Position numbers and translations under genes: made by a program. 64,000 nt of DNA, from assembly GCA_015075405.1 (NCBI GenBank), contig JABTUK010000001.1, positions 1,922,001 to 1,986,000 on the forward strand. The letters run 5' to 3'. Positions 15,174 through 23,945 of this stretch are shown in pieces. The notes beneath the pieces are model-generated. The model saw only the letters and a list, made by a program, of their open reading frames with translations. It was not told the DNA's origin and did no database searches. Position 1 is the stretch's first letter; each line of letters starts with the position of its first letter. The stretch is from Anaerolineales bacterium. GTDB lineage: Bacteria > Chloroflexota > Anaerolineae > 4572-78 > J111.

Positions 15174-15294
15174 ATCGTAACTACTCAGCCATGTCATTTC
15201 GACCGCAGAGAGAAATCCCCGATACCTTACTTTTATGTGTTGCGCCCTGGGGATTTCTCGACCTTCGGTCTCGAAATGACATGAGTAGTAACGA
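15174..15294. repeat. MITE-like palindromic element, family B copy 2
   Basis: Terminal inverted repeats ATCGTAACTACTCA / TGAGTAGTAACGAT, then inner arms CATGTCATTTCGA / TCGAAATGACATG. The centre is almost identical to copy 1. It sits at the 5' end of the broken LOG gene and just upstream of the MFS gene. Confidence 0.92.
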
Positions 15295-15309
15295 TTTATC
15301 GGACTAAAA

Positions 15310-16611
15310 ATGAGCAAAACTTCTGCTTTACCCCGTTTGGTGGCTCTGCAATACCGAGATTTTCGGCTGCTCTGGCTGGGACAGCTTATCTCGATAACCG
15401 GCTCGCAGATGCAGATTGTGGCCGTTGACTGGCATATTTATGAGCTGCTCAAGGGCCAAACTTACCTGTTCTCGCTGGTGGGCTGGGACATTCCGCTGCA
15501 AGCCGAAGCCCTGGGGCTGGGCGCGCTGGGTTTGATGCGCGTTTTGCCAATCATTGTGTTTGCCCTGGTCGGCGGGGTGTTAGCCGACGCCTTGGACCGC
15601 CGCCGCTTGATGATGTGGACCCAGGGGGCCGCCGCCATCTTTGCGGGATTATTGGCCCTGGCTACCTTCGGCGGTTACGACAGCGTGCCGGTCGTTTACC
15701 TGCTAACAGCCGCCACGGCGGCGGCGATGGCCTTTGACAACCCGGCCCGGCAGTCATTGATCCCCAATCTAGTTCCCCGTGAACACCTCTCCAACGCGGT
15801 CAGCCTCAATACCCTGATGTGGCAGATTGCCACCATTGTCGGGCCGGCGCTGGCCGGAGTGTTGGTCGGCTGGTTCAACCTGAGCCTGGTTTACCTGCTC
15901 AACGCTCTATCTTTTGTGGCGGTGCTGGTTGCGCTGTGGTTGATGCACTACCGCAAGCAAGAAAGGGTGGAAATAACCGGCTTGAACTGGCAAGCCCTGG
16001 TCGAAGGAGTCCGCTTCACCTATCGCTCGCGCCTCATCTGGAGCACCATGCTGCTCGACTTTTTTGCCACCTTCTTCTCCTCGGCGCGGACCATGCTGCC
16101 CATCGTTGCCAGCGATATTCTGGGTGTTGGGGTGCAAGGGTATGGCCTGTTGGCCACGGCTCAACCGATTGGGGCGGTGCTGGCGGGTTCTATTCTGTCG
16201 CTGCGGCGAGAAATTCAACGCCAGGGGGCAGTGCTGCTAATCAGTGTGGTTATCTACGGTTTGGGCACGGCCTTTTTCGGGGTATCAACCGTGTTTGCCC
16301 TATCCTATCTCCTCTTTGGGCTAACCGGCGCGGCCGATACGGTTTCGACGGTCATCCGGGGGACGCTGCGGCAGGTCATGACGCCGGACCATTTGCGGGG
16401 GCGGATGATTGGGGTCAATATGATTTTCTTTATGGGCGGGCCGCAGTTGGGCGAATTAGAGGCGGGCCTGGTGGCGGCGGCGTTGGGGGCGCCTTTTGCC
16501 ATTGTCAGCGGCGGCCTGGCGACCGTTTTGCTGACCGGCTGGGTGGCCTGGAAATATCCCCGTTTGCGTCGTTACACGGCGGCAACGGCGGCAGAAGTGA
16601 CGCGGACTTGA
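15310..16611 (+). CDS. MFS transporter (EntS/MFS_3-like exporter)
   Basis: The 433-residue protein has about twelve membrane helices. The N terminus RDFRLLWLGQLISITGSQMQ and the loop GGVLADALDRRRLM (after helix 2) are typical of the MFS_3 group, which includes the enterobactin exporter EntS and macrolide-type efflux proteins. A second-half counterpart is DHLRGRMIGVN. A drug or siderophore exporter is the best guess; the substrate is unknown. No siderophore genes are nearby. The ATG at 15310 has only a weak Shine-Dalgarno. Confidence 0.87.
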   Translation: MSKTSALPRLVALQYRDFRLLWLGQLISITGSQMQIVAVDWHIYELLKGQTYLFSLVGWDIPLQAEALGLGALGLMRVLPIIVFALVGGVLADALDRRRLMMWTQGAAAIFAGLLALATFGGYDSVPVVYLLTAATAAAMAFDNPARQSLIPNLVPREHLSNAVSLNTLMWQIATIVGPALAGVLVGWFNLSLVYLLNALSFVAVLVALWLMHYRKQERVEITGLNWQALVEGVRFTYRSRLIWSTMLLDFFATFFSSARTMLPIVASDILGVGVQGYGLLATAQPIGAVLAGSILSLRREIQRQGAVLLISVVIYGLGTAFFGVSTVFALSYLLFGLTGAADTVSTVIRGTLRQVMTPDHLRGRMIGVNMIFFMGGPQLGELEAGLVAAALGAPFAIVSGGLATVLLTGWVAWKYPRLRRYTAATAAEVTRT

Positions 16612-16618
16612 GGGCTAT

Positions 16619-16690
16619 GAGTCTAAGGCTAAGGCTGAGGCTAAGAATGAAGAGCACTCTTGCTTAGCCTTAGACTCAGCCTTAGCCTTA
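16619..16690. repeat. Direct-repeat hairpin (unit GGCTAAG)
   Basis: The left arm AGTCTAAGGCTAAGGCTGAG plus GCTAAG is complementary to CTTAGCCTTAGACTCAGCC plus TTAGCCTTA. It lies between the convergent MFS and RodZ-like genes. Confidence 0.92.
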
Positions 16691-16695
16691 ATCAG

Positions 16696-17595
16696 CTAAG
16701 GTTGAGGCGTAGCCGGAGCTGATTCCAGGGGCAACGGCGCTTCGCCTTCGGCGGGGGCCGAAGGTGTGGCTGTAACGGTGGTTTGGCCGGGCTGGGGCGT
16801 CAGCACCGAGGGATCATCCACCTTTTCCCAAATTTGGTCAACCACCTGGCCTTCGCCGCCCATTACCCCGCGATTGATGCCGTTGACAATTACTTCCACG
16901 CCGCCGGCATTGCCGGCCCGAATGGCGACCCGGCGCTGACCGGTCCAATTTTTGCTCTCGCCCGGCTGGAGAATGCCTTCAAAGGCTTTGGCATCATCCA
17001 CCAGAATTTGAATCCAGGAGGGCTGCTTGAGTTGCAGTTCGACCGTAACCCCGCCGTAAATAATGGGCGTCGGCGTTTCGGTGGGCGGGAGAGGCGTCGG
17101 TGTGTTGGTGGGCAGAGGAGTGACAGTGGGTAATAGCAGGGCGGCATCGCCGTCCAGGCCGGCGGCGCTGGGGGTTTTGGTGGGGGTGGGCGTCAGGCTG
17201 GGCTGAATCACGGTGGTGTAGGTGACGTAGCCAAAGCCGCCCATTACCCCCAGAAACAGCAGGATGCCAACCACAAAATCCCAACTGATGATGGGGCGCG
17301 GGGCCATCGAGAGGTTCATGAACTCGATGCCGTTGGGGGTTAATCGCTGGCCTTTGACCGGCACAACGCCGTTGCCGTCGTACAAGGTCAAGGCTTCAAT
17401 CGGATCAAGATTGAGAAATTTGGCGTAATTGCGAATCAAGCCGCGGGTAATCACCGGGGAGGGAAACTTTTTAAATTCATTTCCTTCCAGGGCTTCCAGC
17501 ATATGCCGCCGGATATAAATTGCCTCTTCGACTTCTTCCAGGGTAATGCCCTGTTCCTCGCGCGCCGCTTTTAGGGCGTCACCCAATCGGGCCAC
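16696..17595 (-). CDS. RodZ-like protein: HTH, membrane helix, Pro/Thr linker, DUF4115
   Basis: Residues about 1-70 form a helix-turn-helix of the HTH_25 type (LGDALKAAREEQGITLEEVE, FPSPVITRGLIRNYAKFL). A membrane helix lies near residues 105-130, a Thr/Pro-rich linker follows, and then a DUF4115 domain (QLKQPSWIQILVDDAKAFEG). This is the RodZ architecture, which links MreB to the elongation machinery. The GTG start at 17595 has GGAG seven bases upstream; a longer frame to 17631 would run into a direct-repeat hairpin. No mre genes are visible nearby. Confidence 0.85.
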   Translation of the reverse strand: MARLGDALKAAREEQGITLEEVEEAIYIRRHMLEALEGNEFKKFPSPVITRGLIRNYAKFLNLDPIEALTLYDGNGVVPVKGQRLTPNGIEFMNLSMAPRPIISWDFVVGILLFLGVMGGFGYVTYTTVIQPSLTPTPTKTPSAAGLDGDAALLLPTVTPLPTNTPTPLPPTETPTPIIYGGVTVELQLKQPSWIQILVDDAKAFEGILQPGESKNWTGQRRVAIRAGNAGGVEVIVNGINRGVMGGEGQVVDQIWEKVDDPSVLTPQPGQTTVTATPSAPAEGEAPLPLESAPATPQP

Positions 17596-17614
17596 AACAC
17601 ATCTCCAGGAGTAA

Positions 17615-17684
17615 TAGTCAATGGTCAACAATCAATTGAGGAGCGGTAATTCATTGACAATTAACGATTGATTATTGACCATTA
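17615..17684. repeat. Direct-repeat hairpin (unit CAATGGTCAA)
   Basis: The left arm is AATAGTCAATGGTCAACAAT plus CAATTGA. The right arm is TTCATTGACAATTAACGATT plus GATTATTGACCATT. It lies immediately upstream of the RodZ-like gene. A related unit occurs at 40104-40189. Confidence 0.85.
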
Positions 17685-17767
17685 GCCGGGGCTTCCTTCC
17701 AAAAAGTCCCAGCTATCACAAATCGCGGCTTTATCTTACACACAGATAGGCAAGAGTCAAGTTTTTG

Positions 17768-17866
17768 AGCGAGGCGAGGAGGCGAGGACGCGGGGAGGCG
17801 AAGAGGCGAGGACGCGGGGAGACGAATCATCGCCTCCTCGCGTCACGAATCCTCGCCTCTCCTCTT
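17768..17866. repeat. Direct-repeat hairpin (unit GAGGCGAGGAC)
   Basis: The left arm repeats GAGGCGAGGAGGCGAGGACG several times. The right arm has CGCCTCCTCGCGTC and CCTCGCCTCTCCTC. The right arm runs into the 3' end of the FemAB gene and encodes its last residues. Confidence 0.9.
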
Positions 17867-18922
17867 CATCCAGGCGCGGAGGCGAGGCAGAGCGGTGATG
17901 AAGGCCCAATACATGGGCCGATTAACCGGATAATCAAACGCGCCCAGGCCCTGGACCACCTGGCCGCCGAAACCGCTTTTGAAGCGGTATACCCCGGCCA
18001 TGCGGTCATCCTCGTTAAAAACATCCGGCGCGCCCCACATGTCGTAGATGCAGCAGTTACGCTCCCTGGCCCGACAGATAGCAGCCCATTGCAGCAGGTG
18101 ATTGGGCATGGTTTCGCGGCGCTGGCCGGTGGACGCGCCGTACATGTACCAGGCTGTCGGGCCAAAAATAAACAAGATCAAACCACTGACCACCTGCCCC
18201 TCGACGGAGGCCAGCAGCAGTTCGGCCTGGCCGGCAGCCAAAAATTGCTGCCAGACATCCTGATAGTAAGCCGCCGGGCGAATCAAAAAACCATCGCGGG
18301 CGGCGGTTTGGGCGTACATGGCGTAAAAAGTGGGCAGGTTCGCTGCGCTGCCAGGCTGGATGGTCACGCCCTTGCGCTCGGCCAGGCGGATGTTGTAGCG
18401 CCATTTGGGCTTCATTGCTTCCAGCAGCGCCTCCGGCTCAGGGGTCAGGTTGATGAGAACCGTATTGCGGAACTGAATTTGCTCCGGCGAAAAGCGCCAG
18501 CCGCGTTGGGCTAACAGGTCGAGCGTGGCCTGTCCGACGGGTTCGAGCGGCTGGCCGGGCTGCGGTTCGCCGTAGGCGCGGGGCACATCCGGGTCAATTT
18601 TGATGAAAAGGGCGCGGGTTCGGCGGGCGTAGTTCTCCAAATCGGCCAAAACCTGGGCGGTTAAGGCGGGGTTGCGATAATCCAAAGCCGGGCCTTTGGA
18701 CACATAGAGAAAACTCCAGGGGGTGCGGGGAATGGCCCGGCGCAGAATTTGGGCGGCGGCAACCGGCGTGTCGTGCTTAAACCAGAGCAGCCGCTCGGCC
18801 TGCCAGCCCCAGCGACTTTTGAACTCGCCCCACGCCCAGCTTTGCAAGGCATGAGCGGTGGGCAGCGAAACCAAGGTGCGCTCCCAAACTGCCGGATCGT
18901 AAGTTGTTTGAAGTTTGAACAT
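17843..18922 (-). CDS. FemAB/FemX-like peptidoglycan aminoacyltransferase
   Basis: The 359-residue protein shows two fused GNAT halves as in FemX/FemAB, which add amino acids from aminoacyl-tRNA to the lipid II peptide. Landmarks are QSWAWGEFKSRWGW near the N terminus, MKPKWRYNIRLAERKGV in the middle, and AAICRARERNCCIYDMWGAPD followed by YRFKSGFGG in the second half. The last eight residues (MKRRGEDS) and the stop lie inside a direct-repeat hairpin, so the original C terminus may have been replaced. It stands alone among unrelated genes. Confidence 0.87.
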   Translation of the reverse strand: MFKLQTTYDPAVWERTLVSLPTAHALQSWAWGEFKSRWGWQAERLLWFKHDTPVAAAQILRRAIPRTPWSFLYVSKGPALDYRNPALTAQVLADLENYARRTRALFIKIDPDVPRAYGEPQPGQPLEPVGQATLDLLAQRGWRFSPEQIQFRNTVLINLTPEPEALLEAMKPKWRYNIRLAERKGVTIQPGSAANLPTFYAMYAQTAARDGFLIRPAAYYQDVWQQFLAAGQAELLLASVEGQVVSGLILFIFGPTAWYMYGASTGQRRETMPNHLLQWAAICRARERNCCIYDMWGAPDVFNEDDRMAGVYRFKSGFGGQVVQGLGAFDYPVNRPMYWAFITALPRLRAWMKRRGEDS

Positions 18923-18927
18923 AACGG

Positions 18928-19020
18928 TTATTCTGAGGACAGGTTTTGGCTCAATGCCTGCAAAATTCCGCCGCGACCGACCAGTCTCCCCAGCCGGCCC
19001 TCGTCATCCACATTGTAGCA
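18928..19020 (-). pseudogene. Remnant of a CBS-domain gene 3' end
   Basis: The minus strand encodes YNVDDEGRLGRLVGRGGILQ then ALSQN and a stop. This closely matches the last residues of the DUF190-CBS protein upstream (DTEGRLVGLVGRGGILQALG). The nucleotide match is also clear (CAATGCCTGCAAAATTCC shared). No start or further CBS sequence precedes it. It lies just downstream of the two MutS-like genes, so copies of the CBS 3' end flank that pair. Confidence 0.75.
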
Positions 19021-19057
19021 CAAGTCCTCCTCAAAGAAGTAACCGGCAGCCCAAGCG

Positions 19058-20632
19058 TTAGGCTTCCCGTTTGAATATCCGCTGATACAAATCTTCCCCA
19101 TAACTGGTTGGCAGGGGTTTTCCTTCGATTAACTTGAAGGTTCGTCCGCCATCGGCTTGCCGTTCGGCCCGCAGAAAAATGGCGTTCTCTATTTGTTTGT
19201 CATAAAAACTTTGGGCAAATTCATACAAATGGGTCACAAAGAAAAGCTTGATATGTTTTTCCAATAAGGCGCAGATTATCTGCCTGGCAATTTCCGAGCC
19301 TTCTCTTTCGTTGGTTGCGGCAAATGATTCATTAAACAGCACCATGGAATTTGAGGTTATATTGTTGACGATATCGCTCATTCGGCTGAGTTCTTCATCC
19401 AGTTTGCCGCTGCTCATCGTCGCGTCTTCTTTTCGTTTGTAGTGGGTGAAAAGGCCGTCGCAGATGTTGGCGCAAAAAGACTCAGCCGGTACAAACATGC
19501 CGCCTTGCAGCATCAATTGGGCCAGGCCAATGCTGCGCAAAAAAGTTGATTTGCCGCCCTGGTTAGCGCCGGTGATAATCACCAGGTTTTTGTTATCAGC
19601 TACCACATCGTTGCTCACAATTTTTCGTTTGATGGTTAACGCCAGACACACATCGTATAAGCCCTCAAAAGCGTGTTTGCGTTCGCCGGGGGGCGCGGGC
19701 AAGGGAAAGGAGATTGGCTCTCGCATGTGGGTAAGCTGCTCGTGCAAATTCAAACAGCCCAGGTAAAAGGCCAGTTCAGTCCGCAACATCGTAAAAAAGC
19801 TGAGAATATGATCGGTAGACTGGGCGAGGGCATTGGCCACCAGGTTGATCCCTCTATCTTTTAATTCCGACAAGGCCCTGGCCCCGTTTTGGTCGCGATC
19901 GGCGATAAAAAAGGTGTAAGCAGACGGCTTTTTGGCAAAGATTTGCTCTAGCCAGCTTTTAATCTGTTCTTCTATGGCCTCCACTACCTCAAGTTCAGGC
20001 GGCATGTAGGCCAGGACCCGTTGCAGCCAACCCTGTCTTTTGGCCTGTTGGCGCAGAATGTAATGGGTCCCTTTATTGCCTTTGCCCAATTCGACGCTGA
20101 TCAAAACGCCGTGGCGAAATTTCAGTTCTCTGAGATGATTTTGGATGCCGGCGAAATAGTCATCCTCCAGTTCTCTATTGAGCATGGCGAAAAATCTGGT
20201 AAAGCCCTCGGACTCAAATCCCGCGGCCTGGTCAGTGGCAATATACTTAAGTTTTTTAAGCATGCCCACAAACATCTGTAACACTTCTACCGATCTACGC
20301 AGGATTGTATCGGGATGATTATATAACAGGCCCCAATAAATCTTTTTCTCTCGTTCGATTGCTTTTACCGCCAGATCATAGATCTCTCTGACAATAGCGG
20401 AATTTTTCAGACAATCCTTCAGAATATTTTGGCGATAAAGGATGGTCTCCGGATCATTATCCAAACCAGACAAAACCACTTTCTGGGCCACTTCAAATAA
20501 AAATTTGTCGCCGCGGGCCATGGCCTCGAACAGCGTGTTTAATTCCAGATCCTGGATCAAAGCTTGTTCATTCGACGGTAAATCCCGCTTTAGATCAAAA
20601 TCCTGATTTGGATACAGAAGAAAGGCCTTCAT
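19058..20632 (-). CDS. MutS-like ATPase, second of a pair
   Basis: This 524-residue protein has a helical lever-like region followed by a MutS domain V ATPase. Walker A is GANQGGKST (about residue 356). The MutS signature region is FVPAESFCANICDGLFTHYK. A modified Walker B MVLFNESFAATNEREG has Asn-Glu where MutS proteins normally have Asp-Glu. The conserved FVTHLYEF is also present. There is no mismatch-recognition domain (no N-terminal F-x-E) and no Smr nuclease domain, so it is neither MutS1 nor MutS2. Its start overlaps the upstream paralogue's stop by 4 bases (ATGA), so the two probably form a heterodimer. Confidence 0.85.
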   Translation of the reverse strand: MKAFLLYPNQDFDLKRDLPSNEQALIQDLELNTLFEAMARGDKFLFEVAQKVVLSGLDNDPETILYRQNILKDCLKNSAIVREIYDLAVKAIEREKKIYWGLLYNHPDTILRRSVEVLQMFVGMLKKLKYIATDQAAGFESEGFTRFFAMLNRELEDDYFAGIQNHLRELKFRHGVLISVELGKGNKGTHYILRQQAKRQGWLQRVLAYMPPELEVVEAIEEQIKSWLEQIFAKKPSAYTFFIADRDQNGARALSELKDRGINLVANALAQSTDHILSFFTMLRTELAFYLGCLNLHEQLTHMREPISFPLPAPPGERKHAFEGLYDVCLALTIKRKIVSNDVVADNKNLVIITGANQGGKSTFLRSIGLAQLMLQGGMFVPAESFCANICDGLFTHYKRKEDATMSSGKLDEELSRMSDIVNNITSNSMVLFNESFAATNEREGSEIARQIICALLEKHIKLFFVTHLYEFAQSFYDKQIENAIFLRAERQADGGRTFKLIEGKPLPTSYGEDLYQRIFKREA

Positions 20633-22167
20633 GATTTAAGGCGCTCCTTTAAACAATCATAAGTCAGCCGGTACTTTTCGGCAATGGCGATGGCGTAGGC
20701 CAGCCCGTCAGCCGGCCGCCTGACAATTTTATAAGTTCGCAAGGCTGGATTTTCGGGCACGATGGTGCTGACCATGCTGACCGTTTTCTCGCTTAAAGAA
20801 GCCAATTCATCTATAAAAGTTACATAGACGCCCAGCAAATCCAGTTGTATTATTTTTTTCATGATCTCCTGGCTCAGAAACAAGGCATCATTTAAGGTGG
20901 TAGAGGTTAAGATTTCATTCATGATGATGATGCTGTTTGGGGTGGCCTGGTTAAGAATATGGTAAATCCTGACCAGGTCATCCTCCAGTTTGCTGCGGAG
21001 GTCTTTGATGTTTTCTTCCTTTTCAAAATGGGTAAAGAGCCGGTCGCACAGAAACAGTTGCGCTTCCCGGCCCGGGACGGGACAGCCCAGGCTGGCCAGG
21101 TAATGCGCCTGACCGAAGGTGCGGGCGAAGGTGGTTTTGCCGCCCTGGTTAGGGCCGGTGACAACAAAGATGCGTTCCTTGCCTTTCAGAAAAAAATCAT
21201 TGCAGACAATAGCCGACGGCTTTTCGGCCATGAGTTTATAGGCCAGGGCTAAATCATAAACTTCAGTATCATAAACTTCCTTGCAGGGATTGGATATTTG
21301 CGGATAGCAAAATTTCAATCCGGCCCGTTTGAACAAAGCCATATACTCCAGATAGGCGATGTAAAATTGTACTTCGCGGTCAAAAACGGCCAGCGTTTCA
21401 TCCAGATAATGAACGTTTGTGGCGCAAAAATTGTCAAGCTCCAGAAATATTTCGGGATACAGTTTGGCGACCAGATCCAGGATTCTCGCCTCAATATGGT
21501 TCATATCCGGCCCGGCGGGAAATTTAGCCCCGTAATCTTTGACCGCTCCCTGTTTGAATTTGGCAAAGGTGGCTTCAACCTCGGCGGTGTAATCAATTTC
21601 AGCTTCATATTGGCTAACCTTGATACTGTTACCCCTGATAAGCAGGCAGTATTTTACAGTAGACAAATCGGCTTTGAGCTTTTTTGTTTCCGCCAGCAGC
21701 GATGTAAAAGGGTCGGAATGGGCGTAGTTTGTTACATATTCACAAAAGGCCAAAAAGCCGCGCGATTTTAACTCGGCCAGGGATAAATCGTGGACCAGGC
21801 CATTAACGGCGTCGCAGTAAATTTCTACCGCATCCAAAAACCAGCTTTCCTGCTGGTATTTGTAGTAAAGCTTGCCGGCCTGAGCCTGATGTTCGCGCAT
21901 GGTGCGCATTTTTTTGGCAAATGATTGGATCGGCTCAAACAGGCTTTTATTTTCCAGGTCCCGTATGATTTCGTGGCGATACTTGATCGCCTCAACATTA
22001 TTCAAAGGCGTGTAAAAAAATGGCCTTAAATTATATTCCTGCCTGCCGGAGGTGATAGTATTTATAACCTGATCAAGATTTAAATCGGCAAAAAAGTCGG
22101 GCGCGGCAACTGTTTCTTTATAGACGCCGTTTTCAGTTTCTTCAAATAGAATGCTGTGAAAAACCAT
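20629..22167 (-). CDS. MutS-like ATPase, first of a pair
   Basis: 512 residues from the ATG at 22167, which has GAGGTGG seven bases upstream; a longer frame adds 44 residues that overlap the CBS gene and lack support. The N-terminal two-thirds is helical and divergent from its partner. The C-terminal ATPase has Walker A GPNQGGKTT (about residue 336), FLCDRLFTHFEKEE, and a Walker B IIIMNEILTSTT that again has Asn-Glu. No mismatch-binding or Smr domain is present. It lies 73 bases downstream of the DUF190-CBS and fluC genes. MutS-annotated genes are known companions of fluoride riboswitches, so a fluoride link is plausible but unproven. Confidence 0.83.
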   Translation of the reverse strand: MVFHSILFEETENGVYKETVAAPDFFADLNLDQVINTITSGRQEYNLRPFFYTPLNNVEAIKYRHEIIRDLENKSLFEPIQSFAKKMRTMREHQAQAGKLYYKYQQESWFLDAVEIYCDAVNGLVHDLSLAELKSRGFLAFCEYVTNYAHSDPFTSLLAETKKLKADLSTVKYCLLIRGNSIKVSQYEAEIDYTAEVEATFAKFKQGAVKDYGAKFPAGPDMNHIEARILDLVAKLYPEIFLELDNFCATNVHYLDETLAVFDREVQFYIAYLEYMALFKRAGLKFCYPQISNPCKEVYDTEVYDLALAYKLMAEKPSAIVCNDFFLKGKERIFVVTGPNQGGKTTFARTFGQAHYLASLGCPVPGREAQLFLCDRLFTHFEKEENIKDLRSKLEDDLVRIYHILNQATPNSIIIMNEILTSTTLNDALFLSQEIMKKIIQLDLLGVYVTFIDELASLSEKTVSMVSTIVPENPALRTYKIVRRPADGLAYAIAIAEKYRLTYDCLKERLKS

Positions 22168-22240
22168 ACAACAACCACCTCTTGGATAATGACGCGAAAA
22201 CTCCACCGCTGTAAATGCCCGCGTAGTAGCGATTTTTCTT

Positions 22241-23518
22241 TCACAGAGGCGAGCTTGATCCCAATGCCTGCAAAATTCCCCCCCGCCCGACCAGCCCAAC
22301 CAGCCTACCTTCGGTATCCACCACCGGCAGCCGCTTAATTTTGTGCTCCAGCAGCAAGCGCAGCGCTTCCAGCAGCGAGGTTGCGGGCGTCACCGTGACC
22401 ACCTGGCCGGTCATGACTTCGGCGGCCGTGCGTTGGCTCAGTTGGAAGGATTCGGACTGCCCCAGCGGCAGGCGGCGGGTGAGCGACTGGATAATGCCAC
22501 CTCGCTCGGCAGCGGTGGCCCGTTTGATGAGGTCACCATCGGTGATGATGCCCACAACCCGCTGTTGGTCGTCCACCACGACCACCCGTCGCTGGGCGTG
22601 GCCCACCAACAAATCTACAATTTCGGCCAGGGACGCATTAACCCTGACCGTCGGGACGTTGGTCATCATCACCGCACCCACCTGGACGTGCTGGCCGGGC
22701 GGCGGACTTTTACGCGGCGACTCGGCCACCGGCGGCTGCGCCAGCGCCCGCAGCACATCCACCCGGCTGACCATGCCGACCAATTTCCCCTGGGTGTCAA
22801 CCACCGGCAGCCGCTTGATATTATGTTCCACCATCACCTTGACCGCTTGGGCAATGGTGGCGTCATCCGTTACTGTAACCGGGTTGGGCGTCATAGTCTC
22901 GCCCACCGTTTGGCCGGCTTGGCGCAAACGATACAACTCCTGCGCGGTTTCGGCCTCGTTTAGTTCCTTTTGGGCGCTGACGGCTAACAAGTCAACCCTA
23001 TCCAGCAAATCGCCGTCGGTCAAAATGCCCACGACCTTCTCTTCCTTATCTACCACCGGCAGGGCACGATAAACCTTATCCAGCAGCAGTTCCACTGCCG
23101 TGGCCAGAGGAGTGTCTACCTGCACCTTGTGGATCTCGCGGCTCATCACATCCCGCACCGGCGCTTCCGCCGGCAGTTCGCGCAAGCGGCGGTGGCTATA
23201 GGTGATAACTTCCACCTCATGGATAGTTATCAATCCCTCAATCACCATCTCTTTCAAACGCGGCATCACCCGCTCGACGCGATCCGGGTTATCCACCCAC
23301 TCGATGATGAGGGGTAGGTCCGCCGACAGGTCTACCAGACTGGCCGTATGGATACGGCTGTGCGCGCCAAAACCGGATAGGGCGCGGGTTACGGTCGCTC
23401 CGGCGCAATCCTCTTTTTTTAGCATCTCTAAAATGGCCGCATACAAGGGTTTGCGCTGCCACTTGTCGCTTTCGCCGATGTAAATGGTCACTTTTTTCGC
23501 CAGGCCCACAATCTCCAT
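22241..23518 (-). CDS. DUF190 plus four CBS domains protein
   Basis: Residues about 1-108 are a DUF190 (PII-like) domain: KKVTIYIGESDKWQRKPLYA, then GFGAHSRIHTASLVDLSADL. Two CBS pairs follow at about 125-265 and 285-420, with repeated KRLPVVDTxGxLVG and VMTxxxVTVT motifs. Such CBS modules sense adenosine nucleotides. DUF190 genes are commonly found beside crcB/fluC, and here the start codon overlaps the fluC stop by one base (TAATG), showing tight coupling. I infer a regulatory or accessory protein for the fluoride channel. A partial copy of its 3' end lies at 18928-19020. Confidence 0.88.
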   Translation of the reverse strand: MEIVGLAKKVTIYIGESDKWQRKPLYAAILEMLKKEDCAGATVTRALSGFGAHSRIHTASLVDLSADLPLIIEWVDNPDRVERVMPRLKEMVIEGLITIHEVEVITYSHRRLRELPAEAPVRDVMSREIHKVQVDTPLATAVELLLDKVYRALPVVDKEEKVVGILTDGDLLDRVDLLAVSAQKELNEAETAQELYRLRQAGQTVGETMTPNPVTVTDDATIAQAVKVMVEHNIKRLPVVDTQGKLVGMVSRVDVLRALAQPPVAESPRKSPPPGQHVQVGAVMMTNVPTVRVNASLAEIVDLLVGHAQRRVVVVDDQQRVVGIITDGDLIKRATAAERGGIIQSLTRRLPLGQSESFQLSQRTAAEVMTGQVVTVTPATSLLEALRLLLEHKIKRLPVVDTEGRLVGLVGRGGILQALGSSSPL

Positions 23519-23904
23519 TATTGTCCTCCTTCAATCAGCCGGGCCAACACCACACCCAGAAAGACGCCCAGCATCCCCAGCCCGGTGTTGCCCAAAAAAT
23601 AGAGCGCAGCCGGCCACCACTGTCCTTGCTCCACCAGCCGCAGCGTTTCGTAACTGAATGAGGAAAAGGTGGTGTAACCGCCCAAAAAGCCAACCGCCAC
23701 AAACAGCCGCGTTTCCGGCGGCAGAGCCAGCCGGCCGGTGGCTAACGTCAAAAACAGGCCGATGATAAAACTGCCGCTGACATTGATTAGCAGCGTGCCG
23801 TAGGGATAGTCGGCCCCCCAGCGATTGGCGGCCCATTGTTGCAGTAAATAGCGGGTATTGGCCCCGATGAAGCCACCCAGACCAATCCAGAGATATTGCA
23901 GCAT
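23518..23904 (-). CDS. crcB: Fluoride channel FluC/CrcB
   Basis: The 128-residue protein has four membrane helices. Motifs are those of Fluc channels: GGFIGANTRYLLQQW (helix 1), YPYGTLLINVSGSF with the pore Asn, and VGFLGGYTTFSSFSYET, the Phe-box and Na+-site region. It exports F- passively as a dual-topology dimer. The start is ATG 23904 after GGAGG; a longer frame overlaps the upstream gene and adds non-membrane sequence. It has no riboswitch of its own; the nearest lies about 6.2 kb upstream on the same strand. Confidence 0.95.
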   Translation of the reverse strand: MLQYLWIGLGGFIGANTRYLLQQWAANRWGADYPYGTLLINVSGSFIIGLFLTLATGRLALPPETRLFVAVGFLGGYTTFSSFSYETLRLVEQGQWWPAALYFLGNTGLGMLGVFLGVVLARLIEGGQ

Positions 23905-23945
23905 CCATCCTCCAGGAAATTGATTTTGGATCATAATTTGGATGA

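Noticed and set aside
17768..17866. Repeat array resembling a CRISPR
   Set aside because: Units are contiguous, degenerate and followed by their complement; there are no unique spacers, fixed repeats or cas genes.
23518..23945. A second fluoride riboswitch directly before fluC
   Set aside because: The 41 bases upstream of fluC contain only a ribosome binding site, and nothing resembling the aptamer is seen before the other genes of the block.
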